Source: Albula goreensis | Lineage: Eukaryota > Chordata > Actinopteri > Albuliformes > Albulidae | Assembly (NCBI GenBank): GCA_022829145.1 | Contig: CM040747.1 | Location: forward strand, 33,310,052 to 33,374,051 | Length of the DNA: 64,000 nt | Reading direction: 5' to 3' | Shown: positions 1 to 12,947 of the stretch, piece by piece | Layout of the letters: every line of letters begins with the position of its first letter | Position numbering within the stretch: position 1 is the first letter of the stretch | Notes under the pieces: model-generated | Database searches by the model: none | The model's input: the letters and a program-made list of their open reading frames with translations, nothing else | Told to the model about the DNA's origin: nothing | Position numbers and translations under genes: made by a program

Positions 1-465
1 ACTACTACTACTCAGGGCACAGGTTCAAAGAATCTACACCTGCATAATTATCATTTGAGTGACTTGATAATAATTTGAATGAATTCTAAGTGAGTCAAGT
101 CTGTATACTGTGTATATTGACCACTGGGATTGTTTTTTGAAATGAAGAATCGTCATAAAAGATTAATACTGAAACAGACTTTGTCTGGGCAAAATGCTAC
201 AAAAGATTTTATTCAAGAGTACTTTTATACATTTTGGTTACACCATATAGAGTTTACAATACTTTTTGTGCTTTGAGTGCCTGTTCCACTGCATTGTGGG
301 AAATGAAATACCCTACATTGATTTTGGGTGAGCTGTCACTTTCTTTGCCTTCATAAGCATCAGAATGTTACACATTTCAATCTTCAGTTCTTTTGAGATT
401 CATGACACAACAGGTAATTCCCAGATCTCTGAAATAAAAAGTCTGCATGTGTTTGTCATTTCTAG
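1..465. other. Upstream/intronic sequence, no supported exon
   Basis: This is AT-rich sequence before the first recognisable ADGRG exon. That exon opens with an AG acceptor and the last two bases of a split codon, so an earlier exon carrying the start and signal peptide must lie here or, more likely, left of the window. A short open frame from 365 could end at a GT at about 412, but it would leave an intron of only about 54 bases. I do not call it. Confidence 0.5.
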
Positions 466-3400
466 AGCCCTGCAAAATGGACAATTTCCAAAGCCAAAAT
501 TGGTTTTTGTTAGTAGACGACTACTACACAGGGGTTATTCGGGCTCCCAACGGAAATACAGAGAACAAACCTGAAAGTAAGATAAGACGTTCATTTTACA
601 GCATACACTCTTTATTTTTTTGTGACTTTCAAGTGTATGTTTTAAGACTAAATGTTGTATTTTTTTGGAATCAAATTCCCTTTTTTCATAACACATTTGA
701 AAAGAAAACACAAATTTTGTATAAATATTTTTGAGTTGGCTGGAGGTTTATGATGTGTTAACCATTAGTAAGGAAGAAAAATGATCACTAACATTTTGTA
801 ATCTATTTTTAGGCTGTCCTGTCAAGGAAACACCCTGTATTATATCGCTTAGAATGGGTAAGTGGTATTATGTAAGACTATGTCGAGAGTAAACATTTTG
901 CTTCACAGTTTTTATGCTCAATTTTAAAGTAAACATTTCATGTTAATATGTTCAAGTGTATTTTAAATGTCACTTGAAATACACCATTATCATATAAAAT
1001 AATCTATTTGTATGAGCAATTGGATTAATCTTTCAATACAACTTACTTTAGAAAACGTTACTGAAAACTCTGTGAATATCAGTGATGAAATCAAGATTCA
1101 CAGCAAAGATAACAAGACATACACCATATGCCAGAAGAAGCAACTTGGTGAAAACAAGATGGGAAACCTGTATTTTTTACCTCGACGGTGTGCTATAAAC
1201 GTCAGTTATTCACAAGGAGAAGGTAATATTTTTATTTACATAAGTTACCTGCAATTTAATAACTGACATTGATTGCTAACACAAAATGTAGGAATGGCAA
1301 ATGGTATACTGGAATTTGTCCTGCGTAGGATGTCTTCCAAAACAGGAGTTGTTGTACTCAACCCCTTTTACAACTAAAACTGAGATAAATCAAAATAAAT
1401 ATAGAAATAGTTTAAACTGTCTGTACCCAATGTGTGTGTTTTTTTTACAGGCACTGTGCCAGTATGTTGTTAGAACGCAGATTTTAGGTGTCTGGTATGG
1501 CAAGCTTTTGTGGTACGCCTCAACTTTGAGACCATATTTGATGGCCAGTGATGAATTTAAAAGAACTTTTATTTGTTGTTGCTGTTTTGGACACTGACAA
1601 CCCCTGTCGGGGTACTGCCATATTTACAACTTGAGGGGAAAATTCGAAAGTGAGCGGTTTCGGAAGGCTACGCTATTATTTTTGAAGGAAAAACACATAT
1701 TTTTGTTTTGTTTGTTATGTTTTACGAATTGCATATTATTGGTTTGCAATTTTGTTTTTACGTGTCATGTTTGAGTTGAAAATTAAGATTCAAGTCAAAA
1801 TTTAAGCGGCACACTCTAATGGCATATTTCCATGGGAAAAGAAATATCATATATTTGTTAGAATTTAAAATTATAGTCAACATTTAAGCATGTCCTGAGA
1901 GGTATGACGTTCGTGCCCAGAAAAAAAAGAGGTAAGATGAACATATGCAACTCAATTTTAAATTTCAGCCTAAATGTTGTATTTATTAAGACAAATACAG
2001 CTGCAAAAAAGTACATGACAGTGTTTCCAACACATAGGCTTTACTTGGACAAGGTGTTTTAACGGCTGCCCAAGCATATCTGGTGACCCATTTTAACAGT
2101 TTTCTATTTGTTATCCGCCAGAGAAAACAACGCCATCTGCAATTATCAAAGGTATGGCTACTCATCAGCGATTACAGTTAGACAGACAGACTTAACTTTA
2201 GCTAAGGTAGATAGCCTAGCTGAGTTGTGTAATATGTGTAAAATATTTAAAACAATTTAAAAAATATTTTTAAGGTCACATGTAAACCATTTTTTATTTG
2301 TGTGTTATATGTGTTTAATGTATGTAATAGATCATACAGGGCGCTAAGGCCAAGTGAGGTGTGTAATTTCCCACTTATAGTTAATTTATTTACGAAAATG
2401 TGAGTGTGCCTCTTTCTGCATGCAGTACATCATATGTTAAAAGGTATGTGATGACAAGTACTCTGTAAGACCCTATAAAAAAGGAAAATGTGTGGTTTTG
2501 TGAGATTGATTTAAGAACATGCATTGAAATTGCATTGACTAACTACTACCCTTCATATTCACAGCAGACATTTTCAAGAATGGTGCTATAACTTGTCAAG
2601 GAAAATTTAAGTATAATGGCACTCGTTGTATTGGTAAGGCTTACTCGTTCTGGTTTATTCAAGATATTCTGTTTCTGTGCTACTTCTAGAAAAATCCAGT
2701 TGAGTGCATTTGATGCTGTGTTCTTCTGTTTCTCAGTTGAGGAAGAAGGTGACCAAATTATTGAAATCACTTGTCAGGAAGAAAGGAATACTGGCCAAAA
2801 GTGCCCATGTACACCAAACTGTGTGACCTGCAAGAACCCCGTGACTAAGCCCTCCACAAACGTAGAAATGCCATTCAAAGAGGAAGAGGTTGTGTCAGAG
2901 GAAGGCGAAATAGACGCTACTTTTGCTGCGTAGGTGTTTTTCTTCTTTTTTTATTTTTATTACTACTTGATCGTTATCGCTGTTTATTAGCAAAAAAATG
3001 TGTAAAAGATAAGTTACAATGTTAAATAATACTTAAATATTTAACATAGTTACTATATTATTTGTGTTAATAATGACTACAGCAATAATGACTGTAGCTG
3101 CAGCAGTATCAATACGTGCATGACAATATTTGATATTATATTTATATTGATATGTCCATGTTGACTTTTTATGTTTCTTGTTTTTTTCTTAGTCTCAGTT
3201 CGTTCTAAATGAGAGCACTTTGATTACATTTGACTGATCACCTCTACAGCACATTATCTGTTTTAGTGTCCTTCCATGGCGGCTTGGGTTTATTCACATG
3301 TCAGTAAGTGCCCTCCCTCCACAGGAAAACCATGCGGAACTTTTCAAATATCGTTGATACTTTGGGGAATAAATCGGCGGCGGTCGTCAGCATGGGACCC

Positions 3401-6400
3401 ATTAAGGGGGTTATAAAGAAAGAAAAAAAGAATACTGAATTTAAAGAGCTGTTTTTCGGGCTCCCCGGAGACTCGAGTGTAGCTGTAAGTATCAGGCCGT
3501 TGAGATGAAATTAATGCAGACGCCGAGTGAATGAGAAAGCTGACACATCACTGTTGTTTGATTATCTTGACGTTGCATTTTAGTTATATTTAGTTATTTA
3601 AAGTATACTTTTTGTTTGTTTGTTTGTTTTTGGGTGGGGCTGGTTGTGGTTGATATGACGGTTTTTGTGAACCTCTTTCTACACTGTTTAAAATGAGCAT
3701 ATGATTCTGGTTTTGCAGGGTGTGCATTACTCCAGTGTTATTACTCCTTTACAGATTATAGAAGACGTCACTACTCTGGAGCAACAACTCCCTGGATTAG
3801 TATCAATTCCGGGTGAAGCATTTGCTAAAGCCAGTAACTCGAGTCGCAATGACCCATTTGTTGCCGTTTTAATATTTCCAAATATGACAAAGGTAAAAAT
3901 AAATACATAAATAAATAAATAAGCAAATATGAGCGCATATATGTGACATGGAAATGTCGCTTTCCCTCTGAATTACAGATAATTAAATATTTAACCACTA
4001 TTAGACCCTCATTTAATTATGAGCCGAACGGAATACATTTTTTTTCTCCTATGAACATATTAATGTATGAAGGGTGATGAGGAGTATTATGTCACCAACT
4101 GATCAGGTTGGTCCCGATAGCACTCTGGGAAGCAAGAGAATAGTCTGTGAGAGTAGTCTGTGGAAGGACAACCTCTCCTACAGCTGGTGTTAGCTGTCCT
4201 CATGTGCCACAAGGCTTGTAGTGAAGAAAATAGTGATCAAAAATGTGCATCAAAGGACTTTAAACATTTTATCTGCTTCTAATCCAGATTTAAGCCCCAA
4301 AATCTGCAATCCCAAAAAGGGCAGACCGAGGAAAATGAGAAAAAAATGAGGATATAATCATTGTTCATGTTTCTTTGCATTATTTTATTATTTTTTTTTT
4401 TCAAAATGGTTGGTACAAACATAAAACAGGGCTGGATTTATATCAAATTCTTATTTTGATTTCGTTTCCACCCATCAGGATGCGAACAACAGCAGGGTTT
4501 TCAGGTCAGAGGTCCTTGCGATCGAAATGGGAGCTGAAATTAAAAATCTCACAAAGACTGTAAACATTACATTTATAAGGGAACAGGTAAGTTAAAAGGG
4601 ATGTGTGTTTTTTTGTTTGAGATACAATTTTGAATGAAAAGAAATTCTTGTGGTACTTAGGAAGGATCTGGTTAGATCTGAATGAAACGTTTCTTGTATT
4701 TTGTAAAGGGAGACAACTCAAACATGACTTGCGGTTCTTGGAATGGTCAAGGTAACTCCATAATTTCTTTTCTGTGTGGCTTTATTATCCTATACATTGA
4801 GAGAAACGTTTTTCCCTCCCTCTTAGGTGGAAATGATAGAAGTAAAATTTAAGGAACAGTAAACAATCGTCATTCTCCCTTTAAATGCAAGAGGGAACAC
4901 TCACTTCCCTTCACTTTCCCTCACAGGAGATCGGCCTGTCTGGACAACAGACGGGTGTGAGACCATAGAGATCAATGGGGCAGTCATTTGCCAATGTTCG
5001 CACTTGACGTTCTTCGCTATACTAATGGTGAAGTATACTTTACTGTGTCCTGCCATACTATGTGGTCAGTCAATTCTAGATCTACCAGACTATGCTTAGT
5101 CGGGGTTATACAGAACAAATGATAAATAATGCGCTAATTTCTCATTGGTTGATCGCCCATGTTCTTCTTGTGTGATTATTAGTCCGATCCAGGAGCAAAC
5201 ATCAGCAGCTCGGACTTGAAGTCTCTGACCTACATCACCTACATCGGCTGTGGCATGTCAATGTTCTTTCTGGGAGTCGCTATGTTCATGCACTTCCTGT
5301 TGAGGTGAGCCATTCATCGATAGGGTTTCATTCTTTCCTTCCTCCTCAATTCACAATCCGCTGATCGTTCCTCTGGAGTCGCCCGCATGCATCCTTCAAC
5401 CACGCTAGGATGGCTGAAGCTGAAGTGTGCGTTCAAGTCAGATGTACTCATCTGAGAGGCGGCGGTTGTTTTATACCCTTCAGTTTTTAATCACAGTGCT
5501 ACAGGGTGATCTAGCACCAAATCTCACTTCCAACAACTAGTGGCCTGTGGGCCACTGGCATCTCAGAGGCACTAAAGTAACAGGACCCCAAAGAAACCCT
5601 GATATGAACTGTCCATTAATGCCCTGGCTTAAAGCTATGGATTCAGGGTCCTGAACCGATGGATCAGGTTTCTTTATGCTTGTGATGAGCGTTCTATGTT
5701 CTTCGCTCTCACTTGCAGAATGCGGAATGGAAATTCCGCTAATGTGTGAACATCGGGTGAGGGTTGCCACGCAAAAAAATGTCAGAAAGACAAACAGTGC
5801 AGCTGTGCGGGTATGCAGACTAAGTCACTCTAGAGCCTGTTAACGAGGATACCATAGGCCAGCGCCACAACGCTGAAAACACATGAAAAGTTTTTCCGAC
5901 TCCTTCTCTCACAGGCGAACCAAGGCCAACCACGCCACCCAGATCCTCATGAACCTCTTCATGGCCATGTTCCTGCTCAACCTCTGCTTCCTGTGCAGCG
6001 AGTCAGTGGCCAAACTGAACATCGGCATCGCCTGCAAGCTAATGGCAGCCATCTTGCACTACTCCATGCTGTCTACCTTCACCTGGTTCGCGGTCGAGGC
6101 CTTTCATCTCTGCCTCCAGCTCATCAAGTCATTCAACATCAACATCCGTCACTACATCATCAAAGTCTGCATCACTGGGTGGGGTCAGTTCACAATTCAG
6201 CTGTCTTTTTTTTTTTTTACACCAAAGCTTTATTTATTTATTTATTTTTTACTCATTTTACTTTTACACGTAGCTTGTTTTTAGATCATCTAGCGAGTTG
6301 CCAATCCTAATTTCGGTAGATGGGCCTCATTTTTGAATGCTGGTTGCGTTTTCTGTGATAATGTCTCACGGATTCAATATTTCCGCAGCCCTTCCTGGCT

Positions 6401-7726
6401 TGGTGATTATTGTTCTATTCATCCTCGGAAAATATGGGTCCCTCACCATTAACTCGGACAATGAAGAATCTGTGAAAATGTAAGGAAAAATAAAAAGCAG
6501 TATTTGAGTTAAAGCGTAGTAACATCTGCTTGACGTCATGTGTATCTTGATCGTTGTGCAATGATTTTCCGGGTGATTTCAGGTGCTGGATCACTGACGG
6601 CAAGGTCCATTACATCGTGAACGTGGGCTACTACGCGATGGTCTTCCTCTTCACGTTCTGCGTCTTCATCGTCATTGCGAGGAGGCTGACGTACATGAAG
6701 CGCGTGAAACCAGACGCTTCGATGAAAGGCTCAGGGACGGGAAGCATAATCTCCATCCTGGGCCTCTGTTGCCTGCTGGGAATCACCTGGGGGTTCGCCT
6801 TCTTCAGCTACGGGCCCCTTCGGATACCGTCCTACTACATCTTCACCATCCTCAACTCTTTTCAGGGTAGGTGTCATAGACCAGCGAAGCTAGAACATTC
6901 TTTACCCATGGCCAAACTTAATGAACAAATTAATTTAGTGGGGTTAATCCCCTCATTAAAATGGAGCATTACTTATATTAAGACATAGAACTTTAGCAAC
7001 CCACCTATATCCCCGAACACCACACAAAACCGTGTTTTCCTGATTTCAGACGCAAGCGGTCAGAATAATAAATTAGCTATGTTTATGTGTATGTGTGTTC
7101 ATTTAGACTTCATATTTTTAATATATGTCCGTTTTGTCATAATCATGGTAAATCATGTGGGATTCAGATGACTGAGGTTCTGCTACAAAATTTAGAAATG
7201 TGTGGTTGACCCATTTAAGACAAAAAAAAAAAAAAAAACTCAAGACGGGTACGAGATTGGCTGTTTTGGAGGGCTGGAGACAGTGGCTCCAACTATATCG
7301 ACACAATATCATGGACAATTATTGAGGGTACTAGCAAAAGATCATACTTGAAACCCAAGGACTGCAAGTTCAAATCCCAATTTAAGGTGTGCTGTCATGG
7401 TACATTTGAGGCAAGTTCACTAAACCTCAGTAAATATCTACTATACGATTGTGCCACGTGCAAAATATAAGTGAATGTAAAATATAAGCTAAAAAGCTAC
7501 TGTCATTTTCCTGCATCAACATTCAACAGTATAGTTAATATTGTTTTTTGAAGCACAGATAGACCTCACACTAATTAAATTGTCTCTACTTCCAGGCTTC
7601 TTCTTGTTCCTGTATTATTACAACACAAACAAGATCATTGGAGAGGACAAGGTCTCCAGCTCCTCCACCAAAACTGCAAGCACTATCAACAGCACTTTAG
7701 AAACCCAAAACCCATATTCAAATTAA
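466..7726 (+). CDS. Adhesion G protein-coupled receptor, ADGRG group (5' end missing)
   Basis: Fifteen exons join in frame: 466-576, 813-857, 1052-1222, 2565-2633, 2737-2929, 3325-3484, 3719-3892, 4479-4586, 4709-4751, 4927-5027, 5183-5304, 5915-6183, 6389-6479, 6583-6866 and 7596-7726. They give about 689 residues plus stop. The long extracellular part is rich in cysteine and N-glycosylation sequons. It ends in a GPS cleavage motif (CQCSHLT) encoded at 4927-5027, and the Thr would begin the tethered agonist. Seven membrane segments follow: TM1 at 5183-5304, TM2-4 at 5915-6183, the TM4/5 region at 6389-6479, TM5-7 at 6583-6866 and the end of TM7 at 7596. The TM6 motif [11 protein letters not shown] is typical of the family. 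The tail is short and Ser/Thr-rich. The signal-peptide exon is not seen. The ADGRG group is clear from the 7TM region, but the member (G1/G2/G3/G5-like or fish-specific) is not. Confidence 0.9.
4927..5027 (+). other. GPS exon of the adhesion GPCR
   Basis: This exon encodes a GAIN-domain end with two tryptophan/cysteine landmarks and the autoproteolysis sequence C-x-C-S-H-L-T. In this family cleavage falls between Leu and Thr, and TFFAILM then acts as the tethered agonist. All key residues are present, so cleavage is expected. That expectation is an inference from the family. Confidence 0.88.
7330..7460 (+). mobile_element. Degraded tRNA-derived SINE remnant
   Basis: The sequence holds a box-B-like GTTCAAATCCC followed by a body of the type 'ttgaggcaagttcactaaacctcagtaaatatctac'. 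This is close to the body of common teleost SINEs. No intact 5' box A or 3' tail is preserved. It lies in the last intron of the adhesion GPCR. Confidence 0.45.
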
Positions 7727-9046
7727 CGCTCCACACAAGCGCTTGGGGTGCCCTCAACTGATCAGACACATGACAGTCTTGATACTCCCTGTAAGACAGT
7801 GGTCTCAGACTTATGTTTATGCTGGATTTTGCTTCCAGATTGCTTGAATTGAGCTGTTAAGTATGTTTACTTTCTGATGCGGCACGCCTAATTTTGTTTA
7901 AGTTGCGTGTTTATGTGGTATCAAACAAATTCATTATCAGGGTGCATGTTAAAATGCTCATGTTATTTCCTTAAATGTAGCGTTTTATCACCTGTGGGTG
8001 TATAAATATATGTAAAGACATTCTGAAAATGATGTCATATGATATGATACCATGCACAGCAAAAGGTTGATATTAAAATCGACTCCATCAGTATGCGGAA
8101 ATTTGCAAATCTATGCACCAGCAAATGGCACAAGGCTGACAACCACTGGTTCAAATGACCAGGGCTTATATTCTGTGCTTTAACACAAAGTTCCATATAA
8201 ATGGAACCCTGGGTGATTGGTTACAATGCAAAGCTAGGTAATACACAGACCCCCATTGAAATGAGCTTGAGATGACTGGTGTAAGAGTATGATGAAGCCA
8301 ACTCAGGGGTTGATTAAGGACATGTAAAAGTCTGACCGTGACCCTGAAGTGGCAGCACACTTGATTCCTCTGATTCACACGGCGACTCACATTCGCTATT
8401 TTCCACACAGTAGATCGTATATCATCCAGTGTCTGAAGAACATGGAGCCTATATATATTTAGTTGATGACCCTACAGACCCCCGGACAGGGTTTGCTAAT
8501 GTGCCAATGTGGACCTCCAGGACATCTTGCAATGGCACCACAAGACTCAAACTCCCAGCATGCTTGGCCACATAAATGCACTACAAACATGAGCCCTAGG
8601 TCCAGGCACCACCTAAACGCTCAACATTGAAGGGAAAAGTTACATTTCCTCTCCACTGTCATTAATGTCAATAGGCATGTAGTCTGTTATAAGCGCCTCA
8701 ATATCCTGCATTGGGCCATAGGTAAATATTTAATGTGAATTTCTGATTTATTTATAATTACATACATAGCTTAAGCCTTTTTTTTTAGTATAGGCACCAG
8801 TCCATAATCAGAATTAAGGTATGGGTATCCTTTATCTTTATTGACAGTAGGATTTTTTAAAATACATTTATCACTGCAAACAAAAAGTATATATGTTCTA
8901 CGTAAGTTATTTTCAAGCATGCTGATTACCTGCTTTAGCATGCTTTTTAATACAGGTTTCTTCAATGTTCTGTCAAAGCGAATTGTTTTCATAAAACTAA
9001 ACGAAACTTGTTTCGACTGCATTGTGTGAGAATTCAACACAGAAGC
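7727..9046. other. 3' ends of two convergent genes, otherwise empty
   Basis: The space lies between the ADGRG stop and the KNSTRN 3' end. It should hold the ADGRG 3' UTR. ATTAAA-type signals occur near 8075, but I cannot choose between them. On the minus strand, AATAAA occurs at 8837-8842 and 8747-8752 as alternatives to the one nearer KNSTRN. No coding exon is supported. Confidence 0.5.
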
Positions 9047-9052
9047 TTTATT
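9047..9052 (-). terminator. Candidate poly(A) signal of KNSTRN
   Basis: TTTATT on the plus strand reads AATAAA on the minus strand, about 80 bases past the KNSTRN stop codon. Other minus-strand AATAAA copies lie farther on, so use of this one is inferred. Confidence 0.5.
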
Positions 9053-9103
9053 AAAGTGAGTACTGTACAAAACTTACACAAAGCTCTCTTCTCCCCTGAT
9101 GTT

Positions 9104-9130
9104 ACACACACACACACACACACACACACA
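9104..9130. repeat. (AC)n microsatellite next to the KNSTRN stop codon
   Basis: About 13 AC dinucleotides run directly up to the minus-strand stop codon at 9131-9133. The KNSTRN 3' UTR therefore begins with (GT)n. Confidence 0.95.
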
Positions 9131-12100
9131 CTACATCTCCTCCAGTATCAGCTGCTCCGCACTCTCCAAAGCCTTCTCCATTTCCTCCAATTCCAATGAG
9201 AATTCCTCTCGCTCTTCCAGGTGCTGCTTTCGCTTTTCTCTCAGATTCCTCATTCTCTCATGCACCTCCTATAAACAAATAAGATAATTATTCAACAAGC
9301 TATTTTGGATCCCCCCCCCCAAGTTGTGCATATATTCTTGTATGACTACATTACATTATAGTCATTTAGCTGATAATTTAACCTAAAGTGACTTATGGTT
9401 GATTGGGCTGGCTTGGGGCCGCAGTGGGGTTGGGGGCCCAACAGTAATGGTGTTCTGTGGCTTGAGCTCCCAAACGCAGGGGTCCCAGTCATTTACCTTA
9501 GCCACTAGACTACAGGTGCCCCCAACTGAGTTATTTGCGGTGCTGCCTGTTAGGAATTTAAACTTATGGTTGAAACCACAGCCTTCAAGTGCTCTCATAA
9601 CAGTGTGTTTATGTGACTTACTGGCCCTGTAAGTCATGTTGGATAAGACCATCTGTTGAATACATGACCAAATAATACTGAAGTAAGGCTTGGATGGCGT
9701 GGTGCTGCCGTGGAAACATGACTTACCTGGACCTGCGTTCGGTGTTCGGAAGCCTTTTGGCCAAACTTCTGCAACTCCTCCAGCAGCTCTTGGGAAACAT
9801 TCTGTTACGATGGAAATTTTTTTTTGATGTTTTAGTCACACATAATTCCAGTTTTTACGAAACAAAAAACATCAGTGATTGTCAATCGCCAATGTAAAAT
9901 GAGGTGCACTGCGACCGGTTCAAAATTGTATTTGCACCACCCAAGAAAAGTCTCAAAACGCAACCAAGGTTTGCACTCTGGAGCTCTGCTGTGCATTTTG
10001 AAATGGATAAGTCAGTTCATACCTGTATGTCTTTCCGTTCCTCCTCTTTCTGTTGGGTGGCTTCAGCTATTTTTTCACCTTCAACTAAAAGACAAGAGGT
10101 ATAATTGGCATGTGAATACAGGACATCTATCGTAACAAGAATAAGGGCCAGATTTACTGAAGGATTGCAACTTTTTCAGGCTTAAAAGCAGCTGCTAAAA
10201 TGTCGCAGTATTTCTGCCATGTTATCTGGACGTGTAAGCATGCCATGTAGGACCATTTTTAAGGGCATCTCTTACTGCAAAATTGTCAAACGAGGGAGTT
10301 TATTATTTTGATTGTGAAATTAGAGTTAGTTTTGGTTGGGGCCTCTTGAGTGGCTACGGGGTAAGACGCTTGCCTGGGAGGCCTGAGAGCGGGGTTCAAA
10401 TCATTGCCAGCTATGGTTGGAGGTCCCCCTTGGCGAGGCAACAACTGGCCAAGCCCTGCCAGGGATGACGGGGACAAGTCAGGTAAGAGCTTGTTGGTCT
10501 CAACACTATAGCACCCACTGGTCATGCTGGGTGCCTGTGGAGGCACAGACTGACAGTACACTGACTGCATCATCCTCCAACATCAAAGCCATAAGAGCAT
10601 GTGCTGTGGTGAGGTCAACCAGTTCGGTTGAACAAATTCAGGTTGGGGGAAAATAAATAAATAAATAAAATAATCGCCATTAATTTTAAGTTAGTTTTGG
10701 TAAATCAGTCATTAATATTTCAGTATTTGCTATTGCAAGAGTCGCAGTATAGTGAATATTCATGCACTACGACGATTCCTTTGTCCATGTTGCCCTAAAT
10801 GTCCAAAGCACAAGATACCCAAGCATGCTTTTAATGTCTTTCCAAACTGAGAACACCAGACTGAGGTCCCACCCTTGTAGATGCAGAACAGCGATTTTGG
10901 CTGATTTTGCTGTGACGGCACCACAACCGAGCTAGAGCAAAGCTCTAAAGAAAGACAGCTCATCATTTAAAATATATATACACACACACACACACACACA
11001 CTAACTCACCCAAATCGATGTTTCCTGCAACCAACAAATGAAGGCAGTTTTCTAGTTGTTTCTGGATCTCATTGTGCTCTCCTTGAAGATCTATGTACTG
11101 CTGCTCCAGCTGGTCAACCTTTTCCTGCAAATTGATTTTTTTTTTTTTTTTACATAAAATTTACATTTTATTGAGCCCCGCCTGAAAACCATTTTACCGT
11201 CTACCAAAGACCTGAAACCAGGTAGTAGTGACTTAGTTGTATCTAGCTGGGAAAGCCCCAATTTGATGAGTAATTTAATGTACAGGACAGTTACAGTTGC
11301 AGTGCAGTTTGCAGTAGCTTACATTTCTAGAGACACAAATAATTTTTCAAATATGCAAGTAATGCTCTACTGGTAGAAATGGTTCAGTCAAATCACATCA
11401 TGGCACTGATTTGCACAGGAGCTCCATTCCAGATTATTGCACTGACTGATGAAAAGGCCGAAATGAGTGAAGCGGGCCTTTTAATGGCAGTACTGAAAAG
11501 GTGAATGGACAAGGGCAATGTAACCTGGCTTGCAGAATGTCTGCCAGACTACATCGCCCTTTTCCATTCATCGTTTCAGATTACATTACCCTGGAAGAAA
11601 TCCTACCTTTTGTTAACAAACAAACATGTATTCCTATTTAGTGCATCTGAAAAGACGGACCATTCGCGAAGCAAGCAGACAGAATTATTGACGCCCACCT
11701 ACCTCTGACTGTGAAAGTTTTTTTTGCAGGTCATCCTTACATGCTTCTAAAAGTCTGTTCTGGTCTCTTAGCTCTGTCTCCACTCTAGCTGAAGGTCTGT
11801 CAGAATAAAACGAAAAGTGCCTGATTAGGCTTTTGGTTTGTAATTGAGTATCAGTGATAATATTCATATCTTGAAACATTAGAACATCTTTGACAGTTCA
11901 AATATTAGTTTTGATGAAGTCTTACCCTTTGTAGACTTTGGATGGGACCTTTTTTCTGTAGGATAAAAACATGAACAGCAAAACAGATTAAACACTTAAG
12001 CATTACATGACTAAAGCAAAAATAGTCAATAGCTCAAACATACAAGGGGCAGACTGGAAGTATTTCACAATCATGTAATGTATAACATTGCCAATTTCTT

Positions 12101-12947
12101 GTTTTATTTAGTTATGTCCGGTAGTATCATCAATACAAATCAATCACAAAACAATGCTCTGTGACTAAATGCAAGAGAAGAATTAATAGCATTAAATATT
12201 CTATAATACAACTTGGTCACAAAGGTCATTTCTGCCTGTCATCATAAACTTGGTTATTCTTTTGTATACTGGATACACAAATAAGTTGCCATTTAAAACA
12301 AAATGTATTGAAAATGTTGATTTTAAAAGCTGCCAAACATCCGTCCTCTCTTGATTTTTTTGACTGATCACCACAGTGGTACAACATAGAAGAACAAAAT
12401 AATGGAAAAACCAAATGAAACAGGACTTTTTAATGAACATTCTGATGAAGTCAAACACATTTGTTCAGCTCCCAGATTAAACGAACTGAAAAATCATTTA
12501 ACCTTTATGTGAACCTCTAGAATGTGGAATACACTCCTATCTTCACTTCCCAAAGAATTATGGGTTTGTTATATTACAGAATAGTGCAATAAATGTCCAA
12601 AACAGCAGATAACAGTTACATAAAGGACTGAGGCTGCAACAAGAGCGACTCAGCTCCTTGCTAGATTATATGTATCCATAATGGTAGGGGATACATTACT
12701 TTGACTACCCCTTGTATGTTAACCTTAGCAGCACAAAATTACGTTCGAATCCATATTGCTAACTTTACATTGTGTCTTTAGCGAGTCATTCACTAGCACT
12801 AGATAACGAGATTTAGCGATATGATCTTATTCACTACCTGGGGACATTGTTTTGAGGCTTGTGCATGTCAGCAGGGTCCGTTTTCGTGGCGAAGTTAAAT
12901 TGTGACGGTACAGTATTTTCTTTAAATTCAAATTTCGTCCTCTTCAT
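9131..12947 (-). CDS. knstrn: Small kinetochore-associated protein (SKAP/kinastrin)
   Basis: Seven coding exons join in frame on the minus strand: 12947-12838, 11955-11926, 11796-11703, 11124-11010, 10078-10023, 9801-9727 and 9268-9131. They give 205 residues. The start is the first ATG after an upstream acceptor, encoding MKRTKFEFKENTV. From about residue 47 the protein is almost wholly charged, heptad-like coiled coil, with VETELRDQNRLLEA, NCLHLLVAGNIDLG and VSQELLEELQKF. These resemble the C-terminal coiled coil of vertebrate KNSTRN as I recall it. The end, EKALESAEQLILEEM, also fits. KNSTRN binds astrin and stabilises kinetochore-microtubule attachment. At 205 residues it is shorter than human (about 316), mainly in the N-terminal part. 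The gene is divergent to KNL1. The identity rests on residue pattern and synteny; another coiled-coil kinetochore protein is the alternative. Confidence 0.75.
9346..9524 (-). mobile_element. tRNA-derived SINE, minus orientation
   Basis: Read on the minus strand it begins 'cacctgtagtctagtggcta' (box A-like). It continues through a degenerate box B and the phrase 'accattactgttgggccccc', then 'gctaaatgactataatgtaa'. The body and TGTAA-type tail match the SINE at 28494 in the opposite orientation, so both belong to one family with an L2/UnaL2-like 3' end. It lies inside the last KNSTRN intron. Confidence 0.75.
10337..10670 (+). mobile_element. Second tRNA-derived SINE family
   Basis: The 5' part looks like a tRNA: 'cctcttgagtggctacgggg' (box A-like), then 'gagagcggggttcaaatc' (box B). 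A non-tRNA body of about 230 bases follows and ends in an (AAATA)n-type tail. It differs from the TGTAA-tailed SINEs in body and tail. It lies in a KNSTRN intron. The open frames across it are not genes. Confidence 0.65.
10971..11001. repeat. (TA)n(CA)n microsatellite beside a KNSTRN splice donor
   Basis: A TA tract passes into about ten CA units. On the minus strand this reads as a (TG)n run starting within ten bases of the donor GTGAGT of the exon at 11124-11010. Confidence 0.9.

Noticed and set aside
365..574. Open frame that might be the missing first ADGRG exon
   Set aside because: It would need a 54-base intron to the exon at 466, and the encoded start lacks a convincing signal peptide.
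1301..1597. 98-codon plus-strand frame inside an ADGRG intron
   Set aside because: The frame relies on a non-ATG context, has no splice phase with neighbours and no recognisable domain.
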